Of a DNA stretch of 60,011 nucleotides, positions 9,272 through 16,537 are shown piece after piece. The DNA comes from Lachnospiraceae bacterium. GTDB lineage: Bacteria > Bacillota > Clostridia > Lachnospirales > Lachnospiraceae. Position 1 is the stretch's first letter. Each line of letters starts with the position of its first letter. The stretch spans positions 1-60,011 of the forward strand of contig JAGASK010000044.1 of NCBI GenBank assembly GCA_017621815.1, given 5' to 3'. The notes under the pieces were generated by a model that was given only the letters and a program-made list of their open reading frames with translations, was not told the DNA's origin and made no database searches. The position numbers were made by a program, and so were the translations under genes.

Positions 9272-9472
9272 TTATTCCTCTGCTTCCCAGAATAAATCAT
9301 CCAAAGTTTTGCCAAGCGCTCTGCATATGGAAATGCAAAGCTGCAAAGAAGGGTTAAATTTCCCTGCCTCAATCATGCTGATAGTCTGTCTGGTAGCCCC
9401 TACCAGCTCCGCCAGCTGTTCCTGTGACAAATCTTTTTCTATCCTTGCTATTTTCATTTTCTTATTTTTCAA
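9272..9472 (-). CDS. Small XRE-family transcriptional regulator
   Basis: About 66 aa, a single helix-turn-helix: KIARIEKDLSQEQLAE, then VGATRQTISMIEAGK, then PSLQLCISICRAL. Such minimal regulators usually repress their own operon. The open frame extends to 9538, but the predicted -10 box lies at 9530-9535, so translation must begin downstream. TTG at 9472 (protein starting M-KNKKMKIARIE) is the best choice, behind AAGGGAACGG. A 22-bp piece of this gene recurs at 10481-10502, see the scar features. Confidence 0.85.
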   Translation of the reverse strand: MKNKKMKIARIEKDLSQEQLAELVGATRQTISMIEAGKFNPSLQLCISICRALGKTLDDLFWEAEE

Positions 9473-9529
9473 ACCATCACCGTTCCCTTTTCTCTTTCCT
9501 TCATTATATGTTCTTCCTTCCACAGTGAT

Positions 9530-9558
9530 AATATACAATATATTTTAATAAATGTCAA
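9530..9558 (-). promoter_or_regulatory. Promoter of the XRE / membrane protein / CPBP operon
   Basis: Minus strand TTGACA (9558-9553), 17-bp spacer, TATATT (9535-9530) in very AT-rich sequence. Near-consensus sigma-A type. Confidence 0.8.
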
Positions 9559-9588
9559 TTATATTTTACATTTATTAAAATATATTTT

Positions 9589-9618
9589 TCATACTACTAT
9601 TCTTTCAAGTCTTGCGCC
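9589..9618 (-). pseudogene. Relic of the 3' end of a vanT/alr-like racemase gene
   Basis: Read on the minus strand this encodes G-A-R-L-E-R-I-V-V-stop, identical to the last nine residues and stop codon of the vanT at 10515. The two DNA copies differ at five of 30 positions, all synonymous third-codon positions, which argues for a true coding relic. Homology stops abruptly upstream of the Gly codon. Confidence 0.6.
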
Positions 9619-9639
9619 CTTGACAAACAACACATACAC

Positions 9640-9680
9640 AAAAAAGGCAGATGCAAACCCTTTACAGGTTCACAACTGCC
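9640..9680 (-). terminator. Rho-independent terminator after the 174-aa gene
   Basis: On the minus strand, GGCAG pairs with CTGCC and an inner AACC/GGTT step extends the stem; six T follow. It lies about 100 bp past the stop at 9777. Confidence 0.7.
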
Positions 9681-9776
9681 CTTGTGCCGTTATTATAAAA
9701 TTTTTACTCTTGACAACACTGCCGTATGCCTCTAAAATATGACTTACAAAGAGAAATGAGTTTTTCGACCGTACAG

Positions 9777-10301
9777 CTATTGCTCAAGCGGCTTGCTCGT
9801 TTCTTTTTTTGTTCTTAAAATATCATACAGATACAATTTCCCGTCTTTTGCATGACGCACCAGTATTCTTGCCTTAAAGACATTGTACCTTACCAGTTCG
9901 CCCGCATCATCATAAACAGGAATCGCAAAACGTGTATTATATCTATACCATCCGAATTTTGCATCTGTGTTATGCTTCTGTGCATAATTCTCCGCAAATG
10001 TTTTATTCGTAGCAATTTCAATCATTTCCTTAATAATTCCTGAAGAATTTGCCTTTGCATACATATTTGCACCCCTTAGTTCCTTTGTATCTTTGGAATG
10101 CGCAAACTCGTCCGGGAAATCTGCACCAATGTACACTACATCTGATGTTTCCGTAATTTCTGCACACTGACCGATATACTCTTTCAAACAATTTTCAACA
10201 ATGTTCCAGTCCACGCTCCTTCTTCCCTTGAAACGCAGGTCATTGATGACCACAATGCTTTCACCGTCAGCGTCTTTTATTATATCAACTTTCTTATCCA
10301 T
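9777..10301 (-). CDS. Orphan protein resembling a domain of large mobile-element proteins
   Basis: Function unknown; 174 aa, no signal peptide or membrane helices. The sequence (KGRRSVDW, VVYIGADFPDEF, AENYAQKHN, FGWYRYNTRFAIPVYD, VLVRH-like, LYLYDI, KKET) resembles, from memory, the C-terminal domain of large phage and conjugative-element polyvalent proteins, here as a free-standing gene. AAGGAG lies 9 nt before the ATG. It sits between two scar regions (9589-9618 and 10380-10514), which supports arrival with mobile DNA. The family call is unverified. Confidence 0.55.
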   Translation of the reverse strand: MDKKVDIIKDADGESIVVINDLRFKGRRSVDWNIVENCLKEYIGQCAEITETSDVVYIGADFPDEFAHSKDTKELRGANMYAKANSSGIIKEMIEIATNKTFAENYAQKHNTDAKFGWYRYNTRFAIPVYDDAGELVRYNVFKARILVRHAKDGKLYLYDILRTKKETSKPLEQ

Positions 10302-10379
10302 TGCAGCTGCTCCTTATCTAATCCAATTTATCAAAAAGTCCAACAGCTACATTGTATCATGCCAGCCTATATAATTCTA

Positions 10380-10480
10380 TTCCTTCCGCCGCTACGAAAT
10401 TATTTTATGCTCCAGCCACCTTTTACTGTAAAACCGCCAGGTAAAAATAACTCCTCTGATTCCCCAATCGGTGAACATTC
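10380..10480 (-). pseudogene. Truncated copy of the 3' end of the MATE gene
   Basis: About 101 bp aligning without gaps to 16437-16537, the last ~88 bp of the MATE gene, its stop and the following bases, with roughly 8 mismatches. Same orientation as the intact gene. It stops abruptly at the GAACATTC block, where XRE-like sequence begins. With the intact copy it forms a pair of direct repeats bracketing the van cluster. Confidence 0.85.
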
Positions 10481-10514
10481 AAAGTTTTGCCAAGAGCTCT
10501 GCTATTTTCATTTT
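10481..10514 (-). pseudogene. Fragment of an XRE regulator gene with internal deletion
   Basis: 10481-10502 matches 9303-9324 of the XRE gene with one mismatch in 22 (a synonymous change in the R-A-L-G-K-T-L frame). It then continues as 9449-9460 would, as if about 124 bp were removed between two GC dinucleotides. It abuts the vanT stop codon directly. The second half is AT-rich and could match by chance. Confidence 0.5.
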
Positions 10515-12641
10515 TCACACAACAATTCTTTCAAGTCTCGCACCCAAACGGCTTAAGATTTCATTCGTTATTGTTCCTGCCTGCTTTGCTATGTCGCAGA
10601 CAGAAATTTCCGCTTCTCCTGATTTCCCAATCAGAACTGCCTCATCTCCCGCTTTTACATCAGAAATCTCGCTTACATCCACTATAGTCTGGTCCATACA
10701 GATACGCCCGATAACAAAGGCTTTGCAGCCGTTTATTAAAACTGTCCCGATACCGCCTGACAGACTGCGGGGATATCCATCCCCATATCCAATGGTGACA
10801 ACGGCTATTTTCATATTATGTCCTGCAGTAAACCCAAGTCCATAACCTGCCGACTCCCCTGCATACAGATTTTTTACTGCAGCTATTCTTGCTTTTAGGG
10901 ATAATACCGGTTTTAACTCCTTCCATTCCTCCGTATCCTCTTCCGTGCTCAAAACGCCATAAAGGGCAATGCCTGCCCGGGCGTAATTCTCCGCAAGCTC
11001 AGGATAATTTAAAATACTGTAACTTGACTGCAGGTGAAGCTTCGGACATGAATATCCTCTTTTCTGCAGTTCATGAACAACCTTATAAAATTCCTCCGCC
11101 TGCAGATTTGTATATGCCTGCTCTTTTCTTCCGAAACTGTCAGCAGCGCAAAGATGGGTAAAAAGCCCGTCTATTTTCAGATTTTCCATATGATAAAATT
11201 TACAGATGAAATCAATATTTTCGCTTCTCTCACCCAGCCTGTGCATTCCGGTATCGATTCCGATATGCACATGCAGCCGTCTTCCGTACTCATTCAGCTG
11301 CACGCCATAAGCATAATCAATTACGGTCTGAGTTAAACGATAACGGTATAACAGAAAAAACTCTTCCGGATGAGTATATCCCAAAACCAGAATTTCACCT
11401 TTCACGCCCTTTTTGCGCAGCTTCACTCCTTCCAAAGCGCAGGCCACACAAAAGGCATCCACTCCTATCCGGGTCAGTTCCTTTGCAATCAAAACAGCTC
11501 CATGTCCATAAGCATCTGCTTTTACGGCAGGCATCAGCCTGCACCGCTTTGGCAGCTTCGAGCGCAGAAATGCAGCATTGTTCCTGAGGGCAGCCCGGTC
11601 AATTTCTATCCATGCCCTGCCTGTGGGATTTATCTTTCTCTTTCCTGATATGAAACAGGAAATTGCTGATGCCCATAAGCCTGACAGGAATGTTACCGTA
11701 AAATAATGCACCAGACTGTTATCAACAAAAAGCGCTGTCATATGAATCACCCTGGCTCCTCCCCGCACCGCAACGATTACAGCCGGATGGAGAATATACA
11801 TCCACATTGCAATATTCCGCAAAATACGGGAAGGCTTTTTATCCCATGAAAGCAGCAGCCTGTATAAGAATATCATGACAGGTATCAATGCCAAATACAT
11901 ACTGTCATGTCTCTGCAGTTTAAAGTAATGAAGTGTAAATGCCTCTGCTGTCATAGCCAGGAAAGAAACTGTCAATCCAAAAATCTGCCCCGGCTTTTTG
12001 CCAACATGATTTTTCCTGCCGGTCAGGGCGCCTGAAATAAGAAAAACAGGTGCAAAAAAGAAACCGTTTCTGGTATAGGAAAACAGCTGAAACATAAATT
12101 CATACATTACAGACAAAATAGGCACATCCTTTATCAGTCCATAATAACTGTCACCGAAAAGACCCACTGCATAGAGCGCTGCTGCTATTGCCATCATGCC
12201 TTTCCTTCCCATACATCTGCTCATCAGATATACAAACAGGACTCCCGTAATACATGCCGGAAAATACCACAGATGATAAAAGGTTCCATCGAACACTATC
12301 ATTCGTATAGCTGATATGATATTTAAGCTTTTATAATGCCCTGCATAAATTCCCACAGGAACATAAATCATCACCGCTAATCCGTAAACCAGCGCTGTTT
12401 TTCTGATATATTGAAACAGCCTTCCGGACGCCATATCATTGTCATACAAATAATCTGTCATTACAAACTGCCCTGTTACCATAAAAAAGAAAGGCACGGC
12501 TATCCGTGCCAAAATCCTGGTCAGGAAAAAATCTGCATTGCCGCTGAAGGATGCAAGAGGCGATGTATGAATGGCAATAACCAAAATAGCGGCAATCATT
12601 CTGAACCTGTCGAGACCTCCGTATTTTTTTCCTTCACTCAT
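10515..12641 (-). CDS. vanT: VanT: membrane-bound serine racemase
   Basis: Makes D-serine from L-serine for D-Ala-D-Ser synthesis. The 708 residues are two modules. Residues 10-335 form an acyltransferase-3-like membrane domain with about ten helices, thought to serve in serine uptake. Residues 340-708 form a PLP-dependent alanine-racemase-type domain: AVKADAYGHG with PLP Lys374, RAGIALYG, and ESAGYGLGF with the second catalytic Tyr600. This architecture and length match VanT of vanC and vanG clusters. Start: the open frame extends to 12743, but GGAGGGAAAAAG fits the ATG at 12641, which overlaps the vanXY stop by 8 bp. Serine rather than alanine specificity is inferred from context. Confidence 0.93.
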   Translation of the reverse strand: MSEGKKYGGLDRFRMIAAILVIAIHTSPLASFSGNADFFLTRILARIAVPFFFMVTGQFVMTDYLYDNDMASGRLFQYIRKTALVYGLAVMIYVPVGIYAGHYKSLNIISAIRMIVFDGTFYHLWYFPACITGVLFVYLMSRCMGRKGMMAIAAALYAVGLFGDSYYGLIKDVPILSVMYEFMFQLFSYTRNGFFFAPVFLISGALTGRKNHVGKKPGQIFGLTVSFLAMTAEAFTLHYFKLQRHDSMYLALIPVMIFLYRLLLSWDKKPSRILRNIAMWMYILHPAVIVAVRGGARVIHMTALFVDNSLVHYFTVTFLSGLWASAISCFISGKRKINPTGRAWIEIDRAALRNNAAFLRSKLPKRCRLMPAVKADAYGHGAVLIAKELTRIGVDAFCVACALEGVKLRKKGVKGEILVLGYTHPEEFFLLYRYRLTQTVIDYAYGVQLNEYGRRLHVHIGIDTGMHRLGERSENIDFICKFYHMENLKIDGLFTHLCAADSFGRKEQAYTNLQAEEFYKVVHELQKRGYSCPKLHLQSSYSILNYPELAENYARAGIALYGVLSTEEDTEEWKELKPVLSLKARIAAVKNLYAGESAGYGLGFTAGHNMKIAVVTIGYGDGYPRSLSGGIGTVLINGCKAFVIGRICMDQTIVDVSEISDVKAGDEAVLIGKSGEAEISVCDIAKQAGTITNEILSRLGARLERIVV

Positions 12642-13407
12642 CTTTTTCCCTCCACTGTGTAATAATAAAACCGTCTGTATTATTGCCTGAAATACAATAA
12701 GGCCGCTTTTCATCAATTCTGACTTCCGTACAGCCTTTTTCATTTGCTTTCAAATATGATACTTCTATTCCCCTGTTCCCGCTCACACTGCAATATGTCT
12801 TTATTCCATAAGGAAACTTCTTTATAAATAAGATATACTCTTCCAGCGTCAGTTCTTTTTCCGCCATAATACCGGCATGAGGAATTCCCACATAACGAAA
12901 ATGCCAGGGCTCATGCCCGATGCCTGTAACATCCTCTTTTCCGGAAGGATATCTTTCAATAAATCCATACTCAGAGGCTTTCTTACGGAAAACCTGACAA
13001 ATTCCGGTATAAGGGAACTCCGGACAGATAAAATCAATGGTTTCCTGCTTTAATCCCAAATCAATGGCAAGCCCCGTCTGATGTTCACTGTGCCCCGGCA
13101 GGGCAACAAACTTTTCCGTAAATTCCTTTCCGTTTTCTTTCGTAGAATCATCCCATATATCCTCCTGTTCCCTGTGAGAACGAAAGCCGCTGACAGCCGC
13201 TATACTGTCAAATCCATGTATTTCCTCCATAAGATTAAAGAGCAAAACTGCCGCTCTGCGCTGCAGTAAAACAGCAGGTTCTCCGCTCCACACCGGTATC
13301 AGGGAATTTTCTTCCGGCTCCTGATATCCGTATCTGCGGTTTACCAGAATCAGATTCCCGGTATGCATATCCTGTTCATTTAAAAATATCGTTTTCACAA
13401 GCCCCAT
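12634..13407 (-). CDS. vanXY: VanXY: D,D-dipeptidase/D,D-carboxypeptidase
   Basis: Zinc enzyme that removes D-Ala-D-Ala dipeptide and the terminal D-Ala of UDP-muramyl pentapeptide. The 257 residues hold the M15B zinc motifs SEHQTGLAIDL (107-117; His109 and Asp116) and HEPWHFRYVG (Glu166, His169). No signal peptide or transmembrane helix, as expected of the cytosolic VanXY rather than membrane VanY. The purine-rich GGAAAAGGAAAGG precedes the ATG at 13407; a GTG at 13398 (V4) behind AGGATGGGG is an alternative start. Twenty bp after vanG; overlaps vanT. Confidence 0.92.
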   Translation of the reverse strand: MGLVKTIFLNEQDMHTGNLILVNRRYGYQEPEENSLIPVWSGEPAVLLQRRAAVLLFNLMEEIHGFDSIAAVSGFRSHREQEDIWDDSTKENGKEFTEKFVALPGHSEHQTGLAIDLGLKQETIDFICPEFPYTGICQVFRKKASEYGFIERYPSGKEDVTGIGHEPWHFRYVGIPHAGIMAEKELTLEEYILFIKKFPYGIKTYCSVSGNRGIEVSYLKANEKGCTEVRIDEKRPYCISGNNTDGFIITQWREKDE

Positions 13408-13427
13408 CCTTTCCTTTTCCGTCAGCC

Positions 13428-14480
13428 TTATTGTCTCAACGCCAATTCAATAATTTTTTCCAGGACATTCTCAAAAGAATATCCGGCTGTCCTCATCATT
13501 CCGGGATAACGGCTGTGCTCCGTAAAGCCGGGAATTGTATTTACCTCATTAAATACAATTTCTCCCGCAGGTGTCAGAAACATGTCCACTCTGGCAAATC
13601 CCCGGCATCCTAATGCCTTATAGATTCTTTTTGCTGTTTCTTTTATTTCTTCTGCTGTTTCCCTGCTGATTCTTGCAGGTACATGAATAGCAGAGGATTT
13701 CAGAGTATATTTTTCCGTGAAGTCAAAAAATCCTCCTGAAAGCTCTATTTCATCCACTTCACCTGTAATCAGGGTTTCATTTCCCAGCACTGCGCAGCCT
13801 GCCTCAAAGCCTTCTATATTTTCCTCCACAATTACCTGATTATCATATTGGAATGCAATATTTACGGCCTCTTCCAGTTCTTCCTCCAAAAGCACCCTGC
13901 TGACCCCATATGAAGAGCCGGCTTTAACAGGTTTTACATAAAGGGGATAACCGATTTTCCCGGCAAAATCTTTCACTTCCTTCTTCTTTCCGTTCTTTTC
14001 AATCACCATAGCCATCGGAACCCGCACGCCTGCCGCAGCTGCCATTTTATGCGCCCTGTCCTTATCCATACAAAGAGCGGACGAAAGAGTACCGCATCCC
14101 ACAAGGGGTATTCCCGCCAATTCAACCAGCCCCTGCACTGTACCATCTTCACCGTTTCTTCCATGCAGCACCGGGAAAACAGCATCCACCTTAAACGCTT
14201 CAACTCCCGTTTCTTTTAACAGAAGAAGCTCATGACGCTTTCTGTCCGGCGAAAGCGCCGCAGGAACACAGTCCTTTTCATTCAGCCAGGTGTCATTTTT
14301 AATCTTTTCAATATCCCCGTTAAAATAAAACCAGTCACCATCCATTGAAATACCTGTCATCAGAGGAAAATATCTTTTCCTGTCCAGCGCTTTTATTACC
14401 GAATAAGCAGATTTAAGTGAAACGCCGTACTCAGAGGAACATCCTCCGAAAATAATTGCAATGTTATATTTCTTTTCCAT
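13428..14480 (-). CDS. vanG: VanG-type D-alanine--D-serine ligase
   Basis: ATP-grasp ligase making the D-Ala-D-Ser terminus of peptidoglycan precursors, which lowers vancomycin affinity. The 350 residues include IIFGGCSSEY-x-VSL (9-22), LHGRNGEDG (105-113), VKPVKAGSSYGV (182-193), the omega-loop EKYTL (256-260) and NEVNTIPGFTEHSRYP (311-326). In the omega loop, EKY is the D-Ala:D-Ser signature, whereas D-Ala:D-Lac ligases carry a different motif. First gene of the resistance operon; the ATG follows AAAGGACAG. Activity should depend on VanR, because a VanR-type operator and a hairpin lie upstream. Confidence 0.93.
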   Translation of the reverse strand: MEKKYNIAIIFGGCSSEYGVSLKSAYSVIKALDRKRYFPLMTGISMDGDWFYFNGDIEKIKNDTWLNEKDCVPAALSPDRKRHELLLLKETGVEAFKVDAVFPVLHGRNGEDGTVQGLVELAGIPLVGCGTLSSALCMDKDRAHKMAAAAGVRVPMAMVIEKNGKKKEVKDFAGKIGYPLYVKPVKAGSSYGVSRVLLEEELEEAVNIAFQYDNQVIVEENIEGFEAGCAVLGNETLITGEVDEIELSGGFFDFTEKYTLKSSAIHVPARISRETAEEIKETAKRIYKALGCRGFARVDMFLTPAGEIVFNEVNTIPGFTEHSRYPGMMRTAGYSFENVLEKIIELALRQ

Positions 14481-14511
14481 TTTTCTGTCCTTTCCCGGAA
14501 ATGTATTTCAT

Positions 14512-14560
14512 AAAAAAACACCCCGTCCCGATACTGAGATAGTATCAAAACGAAGTGTTT
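14512..14560 (-). terminator. Strong hairpin terminator/attenuator in the vanG leader
   Basis: On the minus strand a 20-bp uninterrupted stem (with G-U pairs; outer arm AAACAC/GTGTTT, inner arm GATACT/AGTATC, loop ATCTC) is followed by a run of T at 14515-14512. It ends 31 bp before the vanG ATG. It can end the vanRS transcript, and lies downstream of the predicted VanR-controlled promoter. Confidence 0.85.
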
Positions 14561-14587
14561 CTTTCTTTCGTTTTTTGTTTTTAAAAA

Positions 14588-14616
14588 CTTATAATTTCAT
14601 CATGAATTTCTTACGA
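14588..14616 (-). promoter_or_regulatory. VanR-type operator and vanG promoter
   Basis: TCGTAAGAAATT (14616-14605) matches the published VanR box consensus TCGTANGAAATT exactly and overlaps the vanS stop codon. A second half-match ending in GAAATT (14604-14593) is placed 12 bp on, about one helical turn. TATAAG (14593-14588) is a candidate -10 with no good -35, typical of an activator-dependent promoter. Confidence 0.75.
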
Positions 14617-15732
14617 TTTTATGACATTTACAGGAAGCTGCAGGGTAAAAATAATGCTTTCATTTTCACTTTCCGCCTTAATACTGCCGCCGTGCAGTTC
14701 TGCAATTTCCCTGGCAATGGCAAGCCCCAGTCCTGCACCTCCGGTTGCGGAACTGCGTGAAGAATCAAGGCGGAAAAACTGTTCAAAAATATGCTCCAGC
14801 TTTTCAGGCGGAATCGTTTTTCCACAATTACGAATGCAGATTTGAACATTATCCCCAAATTTCTTCATGGTAAGAGCTATTTCTGTCTGCTCATAGCTGT
14901 AATTTACCGCATTCCGAATCAGATTATCAAAAACCCTTTCCAATTTATCCGCATCACAGACAATCCAGACCTCCGGCGCAATATCTGTCTGAAAAGACAG
15001 GCCTTTCTCCGCCAGAACGGGCTGAAACTCAAAAACAATCTGCTCCAGCATCCGGCTTAAATTTATTCTTTCCGTTTCTAAAATAAGAGTGGTAAGATTA
15101 AACCGCGTTATATCAAAAAACTCATTAATCAGCTCCTCAAGCCGTTCTGCTTTCTCAAGCGCAATTCCCGTATACCTCGCCCGCATTTCAGCAGAAATCT
15201 GAGGTTCATCATGAAGCAGCGTCAAATACCCGATAACGCTTGTCAGCGGCGTTTTTAAATCATGGGCAAGATAAACGATTAAATCGTTCTTCCTCTGCTC
15301 AGCTTCCCTGGCAATCATGGCATTTCGCAAGGCCTGTTCCCTTACCAGATTCAACTCATCCTCCACGGTCTCCATGGCGTCCGGCAGCTCTACAGGCGTT
15401 TCCGAGGGATTGGCAAGCTGTTCTGCCGCATTAATTACCTCATTCAGATATTTGATGGGTTTTTCAAAATAATACCAGGTAACTGCGCTCCAGCCTATTA
15501 CGAGCACAATACTTCCGCAAATTTCAATATTATACTCTATGCCCTTAAGAACACGATATAGCAATTCATTTCCCTGCCATACAAACTGTCTGCAGACTCT
15601 CACTACAATCACTGCAAACAATGCCAGCATAACGAAAAAGACAAGCAGCGAAATGATATACTGCATCATAAGCCGTCCGGTTATTGTGCTTTTGTATTTG
15701 TTTCTTTTTCTATTCTTCCTGTTATTATTCAA
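14611..15732 (-). CDS. vanS: VanS sensor histidine kinase
   Basis: Membrane sensor that phosphorylates VanR when the cell wall is challenged. The 373 residues have two transmembrane segments (about 24-46 and 71-88) with only a short loop outside, a HAMP-like linker, the H-box AHDLKTPLTSVIGY with His157, the N-box NLIRNAVNYS, and the G-boxes, GGAGLGLAIAREI being the last. The small external loop is typical of VanS types sensing in or near the membrane. The start is TTG at 15732, overlapping the vanR stop (TTGA), behind GGAGTGGGG. Its own stop codon is part of the vanG operator. Confidence 0.9.
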   Translation of the reverse strand: MNNNRKNRKRNKYKSTITGRLMMQYIISLLVFFVMLALFAVIVVRVCRQFVWQGNELLYRVLKGIEYNIEICGSIVLVIGWSAVTWYYFEKPIKYLNEVINAAEQLANPSETPVELPDAMETVEDELNLVREQALRNAMIAREAEQRKNDLIVYLAHDLKTPLTSVIGYLTLLHDEPQISAEMRARYTGIALEKAERLEELINEFFDITRFNLTTLILETERINLSRMLEQIVFEFQPVLAEKGLSFQTDIAPEVWIVCDADKLERVFDNLIRNAVNYSYEQTEIALTMKKFGDNVQICIRNCGKTIPPEKLEHIFEQFFRLDSSRSSATGGAGLGLAIAREIAELHGGSIKAESENESIIFTLQLPVNVIKS

Positions 15733-16420
15733 TGGTATACCCCACTCCCCAAACCGTTTTTATATACCTGGGCCTGCGCGCAGGCTCCTGCATTTTTTCA
15801 CGAAGCCTCGCTATATGCGCCATCACCGTATTGTTATTATCCAGATATTTTTCACCCCAGACAGCTTCAAAAAGTTCTTCCGAAGAAACTACAATTCCTT
15901 TTCGCTCACATAAATACCACAATATGTCAAATTCCATAGGCGTCAGTGTCAATTCCTTTTCGTTCAGCCTGCACTTATGGCTGCTTCTGGAAATCTGCAG
16001 CCCCCGGATATCTATTTCCTCCGGCTCTTTCATCGCCTGCATGGAAGTGTTATATCTTGTATATCTGCGCAGCTGGGTCTTTACCCGGGCTGTCAGTTCA
16101 AGGGGATTAAAGGGCTTGGTAATATAATCATCTGCCCCAAGTGTCAGACCTGTAATTTTATCCATATCTTCCACCCTGGCCGTCAGCATGATAATGGGGA
16201 AAAGATACTTTTCCCTTATTTTCTGGCAAAGGGTAAAGCCGTCCATATCCGGCAGCATAACATCCAAAATGGCAAGACTTACGGTTTCTTTCTCTACACA
16301 GTTTAAAGCTTCTTCCGCATTATAAAACTTAAATACCTGATAACCTTCATTTTTCAGGTACACCTCCACCAGATCGGCTATTGCGCATTCATCATCAACG
16401 ATTAATATCTTTTCACTCAC
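15725..16420 (-). CDS. vanR: VanR response regulator (OmpR family)
   Basis: DNA-binding activator of the resistance genes. The 231 residues comprise a receiver domain with DD at 9-10, phospho-acceptor Asp53 in ILDVMLPDMDG and Lys102 in TKPFNPLEL, and a winged helix (about 130-228). The start is GTG at 16420, supported by GGAGGAAAAAGT. Only 29 bp separate it from the MATE stop codon, with no terminator, so read-through from the degV-ABC-MATE operon is possible; any dedicated promoter would lie inside the MATE gene. Confidence 0.92.
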   Translation of the reverse strand: MSEKILIVDDECAIADLVEVYLKNEGYQVFKFYNAEEALNCVEKETVSLAILDVMLPDMDGFTLCQKIREKYLFPIIMLTARVEDMDKITGLTLGADDYITKPFNPLELTARVKTQLRRYTRYNTSMQAMKEPEEIDIRGLQISRSSHKCRLNEKELTLTPMEFDILWYLCERKGIVVSSEELFEAVWGEKYLDNNNTVMAHIARLREKMQEPARRPRYIKTVWGVGYTIE

Positions 16421-16436
16421 ACTTTTTCCTCCGTCT

Positions 16437-16537
16437 TTTCCTTTCGCCGTTACGAGATCACTTTATGCTCCAGCCACCTTTTACTGTAAAACCGCCAGGT
16501 AAAAATAGCCCCTCTGATTCCCCAATCGGTAAACATT
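16437..16537 (-). repeat. Direct repeat (intact copy) at the MATE gene end
   Basis: Matches 10380-10480 at about 92% by eye. The two copies lie in the same orientation 6,057 bp apart and enclose all five van genes. Confidence 0.85.

Noticed and set aside
16420-16462. VanR box upstream of vanR
   Set aside because: TCGTAACGGCGA matches only the first six bases of the consensus, so it was not called.
10380-16537. A transposon carrying the van genes
   Set aside because: No transposase, integrase, terminal inverted repeats or short target duplication was found; the flanking repeats are gene tails.
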